A stretch of DNA of 64,000 bases from CAVPEV01 sp963703555 (GCA_963703555.1 CAVPEV010000044.1:62001-126000), one strand, 5' to 3'. Shown: positions 33,696 through 43,434, numbered from the stretch's first letter. Translations and numbers: made by a program. Notes: generated by a model not told the origin, from the sequence alone.

Positions 33696-36600
33696 CAGAG
33701 CGAGATTCGCTTTCCGTCGTTCAGGGTCTTCACGAGCGCAGAGCGCAAGGCGTCGAGGTAGCGGTCGACGTCCGCCTCGGTCTCCAGCACGCCGGAGACG
33801 CCGGTGGCGGAGATGGTCTTGACCGACACGGTCTGCTTCGGCGGTGGCGGTGGTGTGTCATCGCCTCCATCGCCGTCTCCCTGCTGCGCGGCTGCCAGCT
33901 GGTCGAGCAGGCTCGGGTAGGCGGTCTCCTCGAAGCTCGAGCCGGTCTCACGGATGAGGGCGACCTGGTTCTGCGAGCGGACGCGATCGATCGTCTGGTC
34001 GACTCGGCGGAGCACACTCTCCTGGGCGTCCGGGGTCGCCTTGGCGTAGAAGGCGCTCTGCTCGATCTCTGCCTTGCGTCCTTCGATCGCCGCGACGACG
34101 TCGGCGCGGTTGGTGGCGACGACCTGGTCGATCTGGGCGCGCAGCTGGTCGGTGGCCTGCTTGAGCTGGGCCATCTTGTTGCCGCGGAAAGCGTTCGGGT
34201 CGTCGAGGGCGGTGCGCACTGTGGCGTCGCTGCCGGACGGCAGATAGCCAAGGTTGCTGCTGTGGGTGGTCAGCAGAGTGACGGCGTCGTCGTAGATGGT
34301 CTTCTGCCCGCCACTGAGGAAGGCCTGGATCGGGTCGATCGTGGACTCCTTGGCGTCGAGCAGATCGTCGCCAAGGTTGAAGTCCGTCAGGTACCAGTCG
34401 TCCGGCTTACCGACCACCTGGTCGAGCAGATCGATCGGGACGACGAGCTGGCTGACAAACGGGTACTTGGAGCCGGTGACGGTCGCCTTGAGCTCGTCGC
34501 GCTTGGCCTTCAGCTTGTCCACACCGTGGCGCGCAAGCTCCAGCGGGTCCTTTGGGGTGTTGCCCTCGTCGAAGAAGTCGGTGCAGAACTTGCGGAAGGC
34601 AGTGACCTTGCGCTCGTCGAACGTCTTCTGGGGCGACACCACGGCGTGGGCGTGCTTCTGGGTGTTGCGCAGCGCCGTGGCGACCTCGGACCGTTTGAGG
34701 ACGTTGCCGTCGACCGTGAGCGTGACCTTGGAGGTGCCGATCAGGTGGGCGATCACGACTTCGATCGAGGCCAGGTCCCAGCCGTAGGGCTTGGCCGTGA
34801 AGCTGTCGACGATGGTCTTGACGGTGACCTGCTCACCGAGCGCCTCCTTGCGCAGGACGAACGACAGCACCTCCTCGGACGGCGCGAACAGCTTGCTGGC
34901 GTCAGCGGCGTCGAACAGCCCGCCGTCCGGGTTGGCGGCTCCGGCGACCTGCTGCTCGATGTAGGTGCGGCCGTCGAGCAGCTTGAGTTGGGTGTACGTC
35001 CGGCTGATCAGATCCTGGAAGCCATCGGTCACCCGGACCAGGGCGTCCTGCGAGCTGGCGGTGATGTAGGCGGCGTTGATGACCAGGGTGGACTTGCCCA
35101 CCGAGGCCTTGACCCGCTCGATCAGCTCCTTCTCGCGGTCGATGTTCTGCGCGCCCTTGGTCTGCAGGATCTGGCCCTCGATGGCCGAGATCGAGGTGCC
35201 CTGCTTGCGTTTGATGTACTTCTCGGTCTTGATCAGCAGGCGCAGCTCCGCGAGCACCCGGGCGTCCGGCTCGAGGATGACCCGCAGCTCGTCCTTGCCC
35301 GCGCTGTGCATGCGGATCTCGTCGCGCGAGTACGGGTAGTCCGGGGAGATGAAATGGACGGCCAGCTCCTTCTGGGAGCCGTGGGCCTGGTCGTCGAGCT
35401 TGAAGCCAAACGGGAAGTCCTGGTTGTTCTTGGCGTAGCGGACCTTGCTGGTCTTGATCACGTCGCCGGACAGGATCTTGAACAGCCGACCGCTGACCTC
35501 GGAGGCGTCCATGTCGACGTTCTTGATCTCCTCCTCGATGACCTGCTCTTCGTTGGTCAGGTACTCGTAGACGTTGCCGTTGCGCTGGATGTAGGTCTGG
35601 GTCTCCAGCAGCGTCAGTGCTTCCTTGACCTGCTCCGACAGTGCCGGGAGGTCGAGGCCGAAGCGGTCGTAGACCAGCACGGTCAGGTTCCGTGGGTTGG
35701 CCTGGAAGCTCTCGACGTACTTGACCAGGAACAAGGCCTTGAGCAGCCGGATGGCCAGGTCGCTGTCGAGGTTGCGCTCGGCGACGTCGATCGAGCGCTG
35801 GGCGGCCGACTTCAGCGAGGCGCGGATGCCGGCGAACATGCTGTCGAAGGTGGCGAGCTGGCCGACCTCGACGTTGCCGATGTCCTTGGCGACCTGCTGG
35901 ACGACGCCGAGCATCGAGCGCTCACCGACCGAGCTGTTGCGTCCCTCGAAGACGTTGTGGTCGGAGATGCCCTCGATGGCGGCCTGGAACAGCGGGAACT
36001 GGTAGCTGACGAACGGGTAGGTGCCGACGAAGTGGGCCTCGTCGGTGTAGTTGCGGTAGGTCTTGGCGCCGTCGACGAAGTCGAACAGTGTCTTGAAGTT
36101 GGCGTGCTGCTCGGCGTAGATCACCGACAGGGCGCCGACCCCGGCGTCGTTCTTCTCCAGCAGGCGCTTGCGGATGACCTCTTCGACGTCGGCGCTGGTC
36201 AGCTTGAGGCGGGTCTTGAAGCGGGCCTGGATCTTGGAGAAGTCGTTGCCCTGCTGTCGGGTGCGGTCGCCGATGACCTTCTCCATGTCCTCCTGGCTGG
36301 TGACGAATACCCAGGCCCGGCCGGCGCACTTGGTGTTGAGCGACTCGGCGATGGTCTGCAGGTGGAGCATCAGCTTGGTGTCCGAGCCGATGAACTGCCC
36401 GACCTCGTCGACGAAGAAGTTCAGGCGGAAGGCCGGGTCGCCCTGCTTGTCCAGCCAGGCCTTGACCTCGTCGGCGAAGTCCTCGATCGAGACCGAGTAC
36501 GAGGCGCTGTACTGCCGGATGATGCCGTCGGCAGTGCCGCCGTTGACCTCGGCGAAGGCCCGGTCGATGCTTGGCCCCTCCAGCGCGCTCTGCTCGCGCC

Positions 36601-37186
36601 CCTGGGTCCAGGGGATGCCGGCGATCCGCTCGAACGCCTCCTGAAAGGCCTGGTACTGGCCGCGGTTGTCCAGGTCGCGCTCGAAGCGGGCGACGTGGCC
36701 CTGGTTGCCGTAGTAGCCCCGGCTCTCGTCGAAGACCTTGACGAACACCTTGAGCAGGGCGTCGGTCTGATCCTTGGAGATCAGGGTGGCCTTCTGGTCG
36801 ATGTTGAACAGCAGGCTCTTGGCCGGGATGCGGTCGGCCTTGTTCAGCAGACCGGGCAGGAAGGCGTCCGGGGTCTTGGCGCGGAAGCTGTCGGAGACGC
36901 TCTGGCGCGGGTAGTCCTGGCCTTCGACGTCGCCCAGCAGGTGGGCGAGCATCTTGAGGATGTGCGACTTACCAGAGCCGAAGAAGCCCGAGATCCACAC
37001 GCCGTTGGCGTTGGTGTAGGAGGCGTACTCCTCCAGCAGGATCTCCAGCCCCTTGGCGGCCTCGTTGGTCAGGACGTACTCGTCGACCTCGGTGGCCAGG
37101 TGCGCGGCGTCATCGGCCTTGATGACGCCTTCGATCGGACGCTGGATGTCCTTGGCGAAGATCTGGTCGAGCTGCATCGAGCTCAC
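33695..37186 (-). CDS. brxC: BREX ATPase BrxC
   Basis: 1163 residues from GTG 37186, which overlaps the brxB stop as GTGA; an ATG at 37177 (MQLDQIFAKDIQRPIEGVIK) with AGGAGG ten bases upstream is equally possible. BrxC/PglY is a large P-loop ATPase essential for type 1 BREX. Walker A VWISGFFGSGKSHILKML is near residue 70, and NFFVDEVGQFIG looks like the Walker B/sensor region near 265. Long helical segments follow in the C-terminal half. Length matches the family (about 1,200). A long open antisense frame on the plus strand over the same DNA is a codon-bias artefact. Confidence 0.94.
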   Translation of the reverse strand: MSSMQLDQIFAKDIQRPIEGVIKADDAAHLATEVDEYVLTNEAAKGLEILLEEYASYTNANGVWISGFFGSGKSHILKMLAHLLGDVEGQDYPRQSVSDSFRAKTPDAFLPGLLNKADRIPAKSLLFNIDQKATLISKDQTDALLKVFVKVFDESRGYYGNQGHVARFERDLDNRGQYQAFQEAFERIAGIPWTQGREQSALEGPSIDRAFAEVNGGTADGIIRQYSASYSVSIEDFADEVKAWLDKQGDPAFRLNFFVDEVGQFIGSDTKLMLHLQTIAESLNTKCAGRAWVFVTSQEDMEKVIGDRTRQQGNDFSKIQARFKTRLKLTSADVEEVIRKRLLEKNDAGVGALSVIYAEQHANFKTLFDFVDGAKTYRNYTDEAHFVGTYPFVSYQFPLFQAAIEGISDHNVFEGRNSSVGERSMLGVVQQVAKDIGNVEVGQLATFDSMFAGIRASLKSAAQRSIDVAERNLDSDLAIRLLKALFLVKYVESFQANPRNLTVLVYDRFGLDLPALSEQVKEALTLLETQTYIQRNGNVYEYLTNEEQVIEEEIKNVDMDASEVSGRLFKILSGDVIKTSKVRYAKNNQDFPFGFKLDDQAHGSQKELAVHFISPDYPYSRDEIRMHSAGKDELRVILEPDARVLAELRLLIKTEKYIKRKQGTSISAIEGQILQTKGAQNIDREKELIERVKASVGKSTLVINAAYITASSQDALVRVTDGFQDLISRTYTQLKLLDGRTYIEQQVAGAANPDGGLFDAADASKLFAPSEEVLSFVLRKEALGEQVTVKTIVDSFTAKPYGWDLASIEVVIAHLIGTSKVTLTVDGNVLKRSEVATALRNTQKHAHAVVSPQKTFDERKVTAFRKFCTDFFDEGNTPKDPLELARHGVDKLKAKRDELKATVTGSKYPFVSQLVVPIDLLDQVVGKPDDWYLTDFNLGDDLLDAKESTIDPIQAFLSGGQKTIYDDAVTLLTTHSSNLGYLPSGSDATVRTALDDPNAFRGNKMAQLKQATDQLRAQIDQVVATNRADVVAAIEGRKAEIEQSAFYAKATPDAQESVLRRVDQTIDRVRSQNQVALIRETGSSFEETAYPSLLDQLAAAQQGDGDGGDDTPPPPPKQTVSVKTISATGVSGVLETEADVDRYLDALRSALVKTLNDGKRISL

Positions 37187-37782
37187 GCCTCCTGTTCCAG
37201 GATGTTCTTGGCTCGGTAGTACTGGTCGTCCTTGAGCCGACCGAACAGTACGAGCGATGAGCCCAACGTGTCGGACTGCTCGTAGCGGCCCGGGAAGAAC
37301 ATGAGCATCGGCTTGCCAGTGACGACCGACTGCAGGTTGTTCAGCACGTTGTGCGAGCGGATATACGGAAAGACCTCACCGATGCCGGTGAGGAAGAAGA
37401 TGTCGAAGGACTCGCCCGCCAGCCGGTCGCGAATCGCCGGGGCGATGTGCAGCTGCGGGTCGAGCATCCCCTGGAGCATCTCGCGGAAATCGTCCTTGTC
37501 CAGGTCCGGCTCAGCGGCCAGCACCCGGTCCCAGACTCTCCGTTCCTTGAGCAACTCGACCGACAGGTCGTACAGGTTGATCTCGAAGACCGTCACCCCG
37601 GCCCCGGCCAGCCGGTTCTTGACCCGCTTCTTGGCTGCGGCGACGGTCAGTGCGTCCTCGGGCGGGTACGGGTAGATGAAGAACGGGACCTCGCTGCTCA
37701 GGCCCTCCATCTGCAGGAAGCGCCGGCCGCTGAGCACGGCGAACAGATGCTCCTCCTGCTCGGGCAGAGTCTTCGGGATCAC
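37183..37782 (-). CDS. brxB: BREX protein BrxB (DUF1788)
   Basis: 199 residues, usual for the family. Conserved stretches are GRRFLQMEGLSSEVPFFIYP, VFEINLYDLSVELLKE, FFLTGIGEVFPYIRSHNVLN and LMFFPGRYEQS. The biochemical role is not established; deletion in characterised type 1 systems abolishes defence. It overlaps brxA by 4 bp at its start and brxC by 4 bp at its end, so it is translationally coupled on both sides. Confidence 0.93.
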   Translation of the reverse strand: MIPKTLPEQEEHLFAVLSGRRFLQMEGLSSEVPFFIYPYPPEDALTVAAAKKRVKNRLAGAGVTVFEINLYDLSVELLKERRVWDRVLAAEPDLDKDDFREMLQGMLDPQLHIAPAIRDRLAGESFDIFFLTGIGEVFPYIRSHNVLNNLQSVVTGKPMLMFFPGRYEQSDTLGSSLVLFGRLKDDQYYRAKNILEQEA

Positions 37783-38411
37783 GATGCAGCCCCCTGCTCC
37801 GTTGCGGTCTGGGTCGGGAAGAAGCGCAGGTCGCTCGGCGTGCGGGCGCTGAGCGCCGCGACGACTCGCTCGGACAGCAGGGCAGGCATGATGTTGCCCG
37901 CGTCCGACAGGAACTCGGCCTCATGCAGCATCTTGAAGACGTTTGACCTCAGCTTCTGCAGTGTCGAGTCCTTGATAGCCGCCAGCTCCTCGTGCCACAG
38001 CGCCTTGGTCCTCACGAAGCTGTCGAAGTCGTCGTAGCCCAGTGACGAGGCAAGCAGCAGGAACCGCTCGCGCAGCACCTCCTCGGCGAACTCCCCGATG
38101 AGCTCGTAGCGGCGGCATGCGGCAGCCCACATGAGGAAGCCTCGTTCCGAAGCAGTCGCTTCGCCCAGGAGTTCGACCTCGTCGTCCGTCAACGCTGACA
38201 AGCGCTTGACCGTCTCACGCACCAGTCGGACGCCGGTTCGGTAGGTCCGCGCCTGCAGGAGGTTGCCGTCGACAGCCTCGTCGCGGACCTGCTCCCAGTT
38301 GCGCCGCTCAAGGTAGACAGGAGCGAGCAGCGCTCCCTCACGGACGAGGAGAGCGCCGGTCGTGAAGGACAGCGCGTAGCGCCGAGGCACTGTCGCTTGT
38401 GCGTCGTTCAT
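37779..38411 (-). CDS. brxA: BREX protein BrxA (DUF1819)
   Basis: 210 residues from ATG 38411, with a perfect AGGAGG five bases upstream. The family pattern is visible as RYALSFTTGALLVREGALLAP, TYRTGVRLVRETVKRLSALT, FLMWAAACRRYELIGEFAEE and LGYDDFDSFVRTKALWHEEL. BrxA has a NusB/RNA-binding-like helical fold and binds DNA in characterised cases. First of the coupled BREX genes; 64 bp separate it from the small HTH gene, so a promoter could lie there or upstream of the HTH gene. Confidence 0.93.
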   Translation of the reverse strand: MNDAQATVPRRYALSFTTGALLVREGALLAPVYLERRNWEQVRDEAVDGNLLQARTYRTGVRLVRETVKRLSALTDDEVELLGEATASERGFLMWAAACRRYELIGEFAEEVLRERFLLLASSLGYDDFDSFVRTKALWHEELAAIKDSTLQKLRSNVFKMLHEAEFLSDAGNIMPALLSERVVAALSARTPSDLRFFPTQTATEQGAAS

Positions 38412-38475
38412 TGGTCCCTCCTCTCCGTTTGGGCAGTCGCTCAGGCTATGTGTGGGCACCGACAGTCGTGGCTGG

Positions 38476-38682
38476 TCAGGTGCCGCCTGGGCTCTCGTCC
38501 TCGCCCGACGCGGCGGCGCTACCGCTCCGGACCCACTCGTCGACCTCGCTCGTCTGGAACTTCCACAGCCGACCGACCTTGTGAGCGGGCATGCCCTTCT
38601 CTGCGATCCAGGCGTAGACGGAGTCCTTCGTGACGCCAAGGTGCGCCGCGATGTCGTCGGCGGAGAGCCAGGGGTCAGGCAT
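38476..38682 (-). CDS. Small excisionase/MerR-type helix-turn-helix protein
   Basis: 68 residues from ATG 38682 (AGGAGG six bases upstream). The sequence MPDPWLSADDIAAHLGVTKD then SVYAWIAEKGMPAHKVGRLW and KFQTSEVDEWVRSG is the classical excisionase-type DNA-binding domain (HTH_17), with a short acidic tail. It sits directly before brxA in the same direction. It may control BREX expression, taking the place of the WYL-type BrxR of other systems, or be an excisionase left from the mobile element. Phased ACCGG repeats lie 50-75 bp upstream of its start. Confidence 0.85.
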   Translation of the reverse strand: MPDPWLSADDIAAHLGVTKDSVYAWIAEKGMPAHKVGRLWKFQTSEVDEWVRSGSAAASGEDESPGGT

Positions 38683-38700
38683 GCGAAACCTCCTGTGGCG

Positions 38701-38757
38701 ACCGGAACCAGGCACTGCGGCTACTGAACGCTACCGGACGAGACCGGGCGTGACCGG
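38701..38757. promoter_or_regulatory. Phased ACCGG repeats upstream of the HTH-BREX operon
   Basis: ACCGG occurs at 38733, 38743 and 38753, exactly 10 bp apart, and once more at 38701. One helical turn of spacing puts the copies on the same DNA face, as in iterons or cooperative operators. The rest of the gap 38683-38979 shows nothing else. Confidence 0.45.
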
Positions 38758-38979
38758 ATCTTGCTGGGTTTGTCTGGCGGCGGGCGATTGATGGTGCCAG
38801 CGGCGCGCCGTTCCACTCGACGAAGCCGCGTCCGTTGCAGACGGGGCCGATCGGGGTGAGCCCACGCTCAGTACTCCAGACCCTGACGCAGGACTGAGGT
38901 CAGGGTCCGAGCGCTGACGCGGCATCGGTCGCTGTCGAGCGCGGCGAGTCGGGCCATGTCGCAGACTCGCCACGGTGTG

Positions 38980-39657
38980 TCAGCCGAGCGCCTCGCCCGC
39001 CTGCTCGTCCACGGTGGGCCCGTCAACGATCGCGAGTCCGCCTCGGCGGAGACCTGCGGGTGGTTGCGGGCGCTCGGTGGGGTCGCCGAGTGCGTCGGCG
39101 TCAGACCGGAAGGTCGCGCCACGCTCTCTCCGTCCAGCCCCGCCCTGGTAGCGCGTGTGGCGGCCAGACGCAGGCCACGGCTGGTGTCCTCCGTCCTGGC
39201 GCTGCTGGCGCAGCCGCGCGCGCATCCGGTCGATGAATGCCGGCAGTGCGTACCGGTGCCACTCCTCGAGTGCGTCGGCGGTCAGCGCGAGCCCGGCGCG
39301 ACGGCGAAGATCGGCGAGCACGGCGATCTCGTGCACCAGGTGGGGGTGGCTGGGCCAACACGACGGGACCATCGCGTCGGGGTCCCAGACGTACTCGTGG
39401 TTCAGCCAGGTCACGACCTGTTCGAGCCACTGCCAGATCTCCGCGCGCAGGTGAGGGTCGATGCAGCTGGCGGGATCCCAGGGGCGAGCGAGCAGTCGGG
39501 GATCGCCCAGCGCGCTCTGCTGCTGCCGCGTCCCTGACCCTGCTGCGAGGTCGAGTTCGGCGTACGCATGCTCGACCCTCCGGCCCGCCCGGGGGAACGC
39601 GGCGATCACCTCTCGCGGCGCAGAAGCAGATGACGGGGCATGCGAGCGGTCTGTCAC
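38980..39657 (-). CDS. DUF4913-type protein of conjugative elements
   Basis: 225 residues from GTG 39657, overlapping the coupling-protein stop (GTGA). The central segment WLEQVVTWLNHEYVWDPDAM followed by VPSCWPSHPHLVHEIAVLAD and LEEWHRYALPAFIDRM fits the DUF4913 pattern (conserved Trp, Cys-Trp, His, Pro) found beside VirD4-like genes in actinobacterial integrative elements. The function is unknown. The last 60 residues are Arg/Gly/Pro-rich and not conserved. Expected to be the last gene of the transfer operon. Confidence 0.65.
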   Translation of the reverse strand: MTDRSHAPSSASAPREVIAAFPRAGRRVEHAYAELDLAAGSGTRQQQSALGDPRLLARPWDPASCIDPHLRAEIWQWLEQVVTWLNHEYVWDPDAMVPSCWPSHPHLVHEIAVLADLRRRAGLALTADALEEWHRYALPAFIDRMRARLRQQRQDGGHQPWPASGRHTRYQGGAGRRERGATFRSDADALGDPTERPQPPAGLRRGGLAIVDGPTVDEQAGEALG

Positions 39658-41577
39658 GGACGCGGTCCGTCGCGTTCGCCGACCAGGCCGCTGCGGCGGG
39701 CTTCGATGAGGGCGGCAGTGGCTCGTGCCTCAGGGCTGACTTGGCGACGACGGTCGGCGGCCATCGCGGCTCGCATGGCGTCCTTGCCGGCGAGCAGCGC
39801 CCGGCCGGCCTTGCCGTCGATGCAACGGTGCAGCTTGGCGATGATCGGGGTGCCGTTCTCGGCTAGCACGAGTGCGTGGCGCTCCTCGAGCTGGCGGATC
39901 TCGGCGGGGGTCAGGATCGCAATGTCCTCCCCGGACATCTGTCTGCCGCCCATGCGCCCGCTCTGCCAGGACGTTCGGGCGACGCGGACCTGGCCGAGCA
40001 GGTCGGAGACCTCCTTGTTGAAGGCGACGTCCTTGGAGCCGCCGAACACGATGAGGTTGTTGGTCAGCCCGAGCAGCGTGCGCGCATCCTGCTCTCCGAA
40101 GACTGCCGCAAGCTGGGGCCACGCCTGAGCCGCCCAGATGAAGCTGATGCCCAGCGCGCGCTCGTTAGCCATTCGCGTGCGCAGGGTCGGCAGCGGGGCG
40201 GTCGACGGAAGCTCGTCGAGAACCGCGTGGAACGGCGGGCAGAGCCGCCCCCACGGGCTCGTGTTTGCCGCCTCGAGCGCGGTGTCGAGGACGTGCTCGG
40301 CGAAGGCGGTCATCAGCGGGGACGCGGAGGCGTAGGGGTCCTCGCGTCCGAGCAGGTAGATCGTGCCGCGAGCGGCGATCAGGTCGGCGATGGCCGTAGC
40401 CGGGCGGCCAGGACCGGGCACACAGCGGCGGCGGATGTCGTCCTGGAAGAACAGGGACATGGCCTGCTGGACCGTGGTCACCGTGTTGCCGGCCGTGCGG
40501 TCGTCGCCGTGCAGGGCGCCGTGCAGCAGACCGTCCCAGAAGGACGCGGCGTGCGGGTGCTCGCGCAGGACCTCCGTCGGCTGGGTGGCAGCCATCGGGC
40601 GGGCGACCCAGCGCAGCACGTCGTCCAGGCTGCCGCCGGTGAGGGCGGCGGCGTGGAAGAAGCCCTGCAGCACCTTCGCGGCCTCGGCAGCGTAGAACCG
40701 CGCGGCGGCGTCGCCGTGGCCGCCGGCGACGGCGCCCTTCACCGTGCCGGCGGTGAACGCCTTCGCGCGGCGTTCGGCGACGAGGGGGTCGACGCAGCCG
40801 CGGACCGGGTCCCAGACCACCTCGGGGAGTCCGGGAACGAGACCGAACGGGTCCAGGACCACGCAGGGGCGATCCCCGACTGACCGCGGGCCGAAGGACA
40901 GCAGCAGGTCGTCGACCTTCGTCAGCGTCGCCATCGCGGCCCCCGGCGCGTCGAGGAGCGCGGGTACGAGCAGGTCGAGAGTCTTTCCCGAGCCCTGCGG
41001 GCCGATCACACCAGCGGTGCGATCCCACGGCACCCACAGCTCGCCGCCGCGAGGCTCGCTCGCCCTACCGAGCCGCCAGCCGACGGCGGCGGGGTGGAGA
41101 CGTCGCGGACGGTGACTCATCGCCGGCCGCCCTCGGGGTTCGCCGTACAGGTCGGGGCGGATCACCCGGGCGTGCCGACGCAGCCGGGTGCGGCCGAGCA
41201 GCGCCTCGGCCTGCAGCCGCGGTGGCCATGCCGCGTAGGCGGGCCGGTCCCCAGCGGTCGAGCCCGAGCTTCACCGCCCAGCCGATCACCAGGACGACGA
41301 GGACCTCGACGAGCGCGACGCACGCCCAGAGCAGTCCGGAGGTCGCCGGGCGATCCACCGTAGGCAGACCGGCGCCCGCCTGCCCGCCCATGAGCGGGGC
41401 GAGGGTGGTGAACAGCGCCATCCGGTCGACGAAGACCCAGCCGTTGCCGGCGACCAGGTTCGCGAGCGACCGCCCGGCCTGCAGACCCAGGACCAGCGCC
41501 AGCAGCACGGCGAAGACGATCCCGACCGGGATCTCCCAGGTGAACGGATACGGCGTCGTGCGACGGGTGCGCTGCAT
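39654..41577 (-). pseudogene. VirD4/TraG-type conjugal coupling protein, frameshifted
   Basis: The frame from ATG 41577 (GGAGG upstream) encodes two membrane helices (WEIPVGIVFAVLLALVLGLQ; GLLWACVALVEVLVVLVIGW) up to RLRGMATAA. In the next frame the protein goes on as LQAEALLGRTRLRRHARVIR and then the ATPase: Walker A VIGPQGSGKTLDLLVPALLD, FHAVLDELPSTAPLP (Walker B) and ISFIWAAQAWPQL. Removing one base at about 41217-41218 joins the halves. Coupling proteins bring the relaxase-DNA complex to the secretion channel. The soluble part can be opened at GTG 41165, but without its anchor it is unlikely to work in conjugation. Confidence 0.8.
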
Positions 41578-41670
41578 GTGCCACCTCCTCGCAGCCGAAG
41601 GCGCCACGGGCGCGCCGGGCGGTCAGCGGTCAGGGAGTCGATCGCACAGTGGTGTGGGTGGAGCCTCGAC

Positions 41671-42452
41671 CTACGGGCAGGCGGCGCCGGTCCAGGGACA
41701 GATCCGGTAGTCGAATGCCCGCAGCCAGCGATCGGATCGCATGAAGGCGGCGTTCGGCCCGTGCTCGGCGCCCAGGATGCGCGCGAGGGTCATGATCGAC
41801 ACCGACGCGGCGCCGGCCTGGTGCAGCGCGATCGCCACGGACTGTGCACTTCCGCCGGTGACCCACGAGTCGTCGATGACGGCGACGTGGGAGCCCAGCC
41901 GCGAGGTAGCCCTGCGACCCGGAAGTCCTCAGGCTGGAGGGTGCGGTTCTTCGTGGCGCCCGTTCGCGACCGAATGGGGATCTCATACTCGGGCAGCGGG
42001 AAGCGCTCGGCGACGAGGTCGTGGAGGGGGTGTGCTGTCGTTCGATGCCGAGTTCCCGGGACGGTGGCCCATCGAAGGAGCGGCTGTCGCGACAGCTTCA
42101 GGTCGCACGTCATGTGCCCGACGACGGCCAGCCCGACCAGGGACCTGACGAGGTCGAGCTGGGCGGCTCGCGGCCAGGTGCCCTTGTACCCGTACATCGC
42201 CGTGTAGGCCTGGTCGTTGCCGGCGGGCCGGGAGGACTTCACGGCATAGACCATGGATGCCACCCGGTCGGCGATCGGCATGCCCGACCGAACGTGCGTA
42301 TGGCACTGGTAGCAGAGGTCATAGCCCTCGACCGGGGTCGAGCAGGTCGCGCAGGTGACGAGCGGCTCCCGCACGGTGTTGTGGAGATAGCCGGCGCTGA
42401 CCGCCAGCGCGTCGCCGATATGGACGACGGCTGCGGGCAGCCGGCGCGTCAT
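41671..42452 (-). pseudogene. ComF-like phosphoribosyltransferase, frameshifted
   Basis: From ATG 42452 the frame has a Cys4-type motif (TCATCSTPVEGYDLCYQCHT) and continues to LQPEDFRVA. The PRPP-binding motif then appears in another frame as SHVAVIDDSWVTGGSAQSVA, and the protein ends RAFDYRICPWTGAACP at the stop 41671-41673. A single missing base near 41915-41935 explains the change. The zinc-like motif plus phosphoribosyltransferase signature recalls ComF/GntX-type proteins. It overlaps the DprA-like gene by 4 bp, so the two were co-translated. Confidence 0.7.
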
Positions 42453-43375
42453 ACCGCGGAGGGTGCGATGACGCCCAGCTGCGCCAGGGCACGACCCAGT
42501 GCGGTCTGCTCCTCCAGCACTCGATCGATCGTGTCGTGGAGGTCACCAGCGCCGCTCACGACGTGCACACCCGGCCGGCCGACGAGCGCCGCGCCCCACG
42601 TCGTGGAGGTCGCGACGGTATCGGTGAGGATCACGGGACGCCCGTGCTCGACGGCGAGGCGCGCCTGGATGCGGGTGCCGGAGGTCTCGCCGGCCTCGAC
42701 GACGATGGTGCCCATGCCGTATCCGGACATCGAGGCGTTCCGAATCGGGAACGACTGCCTCGTCGGCGGCGCATCGGGCCAGAACTGCGACAGGACGAGC
42801 CCGCGCTCGGCGACCTCGTCCTGAAGGGCGCGGTTGCGGGCCGGGTAGTACCGGCGGATGCCGGTGCCGATGAACGCGACCGTGCGGCCGCCGACGTCCA
42901 GCGCGGTGCGATGGGCCGTGGTGTCGATGCCGTCGGCGAGGCCGGCGATGACGCTCAGGCCCTTGGCGACAAGGATCTCGGCGGCGGACCGGGCGATCTG
43001 ATGGCCGCGCTCGGACGCCTTGCGGGAGCCGACGACCGACATGCCACGGTCGTCGGGCCGCAGGGCCCCGGCAGCGAACAGGAACGGCGGGGTCTCCCGG
43101 ATGTCGCGCAGCCGGTCCGGGTAGTCCTCGTCGAGGACCGTGACCATGCGCAGCCCATCCCGCAGCCAGGCCGCGACATCGAGCCGCGCCTCGGCGATCG
43201 AGGCCTCGACCCGCGGGTCCGCGAGCAGTCCGTCGCCACTGAGGAGACGATGACAGGTCTCGATCGCGTCCCCGCTGAACATCAGCTCGGTGGCAACGTC
43301 ATTCCAGGTCAGCCGCGGCACACGCGCACGCAGCAGGGCCACCAGTGCGGCGGCCTGCTCAAGGTCCGTGGTCAT
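42449..43375 (-). CDS. DprA/Smf-like Rossmann-fold protein
   Basis: 308 residues from ATG 43375. The DprA core is clear: YPDRLRDIRETPPFLFAAGA, VVGSRKASERGHQIARSAAE, VIAGLADGIDTTAHRTALDV, FIGTGIRRYYPARNRALQDE, SFPIRNASMSGYGMGTIVVE. DprA normally loads RecA on incoming single-stranded DNA. Here it sits in a conjugative element and is coupled to a phosphoribosyltransferase gene, away from the usual topA/rnhB context, so it is a mobile-element paralogue. It could act on transferred DNA, or in a nucleotide-based defence role; both are inference. The gene is intact. Confidence 0.85.
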   Translation of the reverse strand: MTTDLEQAAALVALLRARVPRLTWNDVATELMFSGDAIETCHRLLSGDGLLADPRVEASIAEARLDVAAWLRDGLRMVTVLDEDYPDRLRDIRETPPFLFAAGALRPDDRGMSVVGSRKASERGHQIARSAAEILVAKGLSVIAGLADGIDTTAHRTALDVGGRTVAFIGTGIRRYYPARNRALQDEVAERGLVLSQFWPDAPPTRQSFPIRNASMSGYGMGTIVVEAGETSGTRIQARLAVEHGRPVILTDTVATSTTWGAALVGRPGVHVVSGAGDLHDTIDRVLEEQTALGRALAQLGVIAPSAV

Positions 43376-43434
43376 GACGTCAGGGTACGGCGAGGCACCC
43401 ACACCGTGCCCGCAGGCGGCGCCGAGAGAAGACC

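Noticed and set aside
33656..37219. A 1,187-codon open frame on the plus strand opposite brxC
   Set aside because: It is antisense to a clear BREX ATPase, has Leu/Val/Asp/Gly-rich composition without domains, and arises from GC-rich codon bias.
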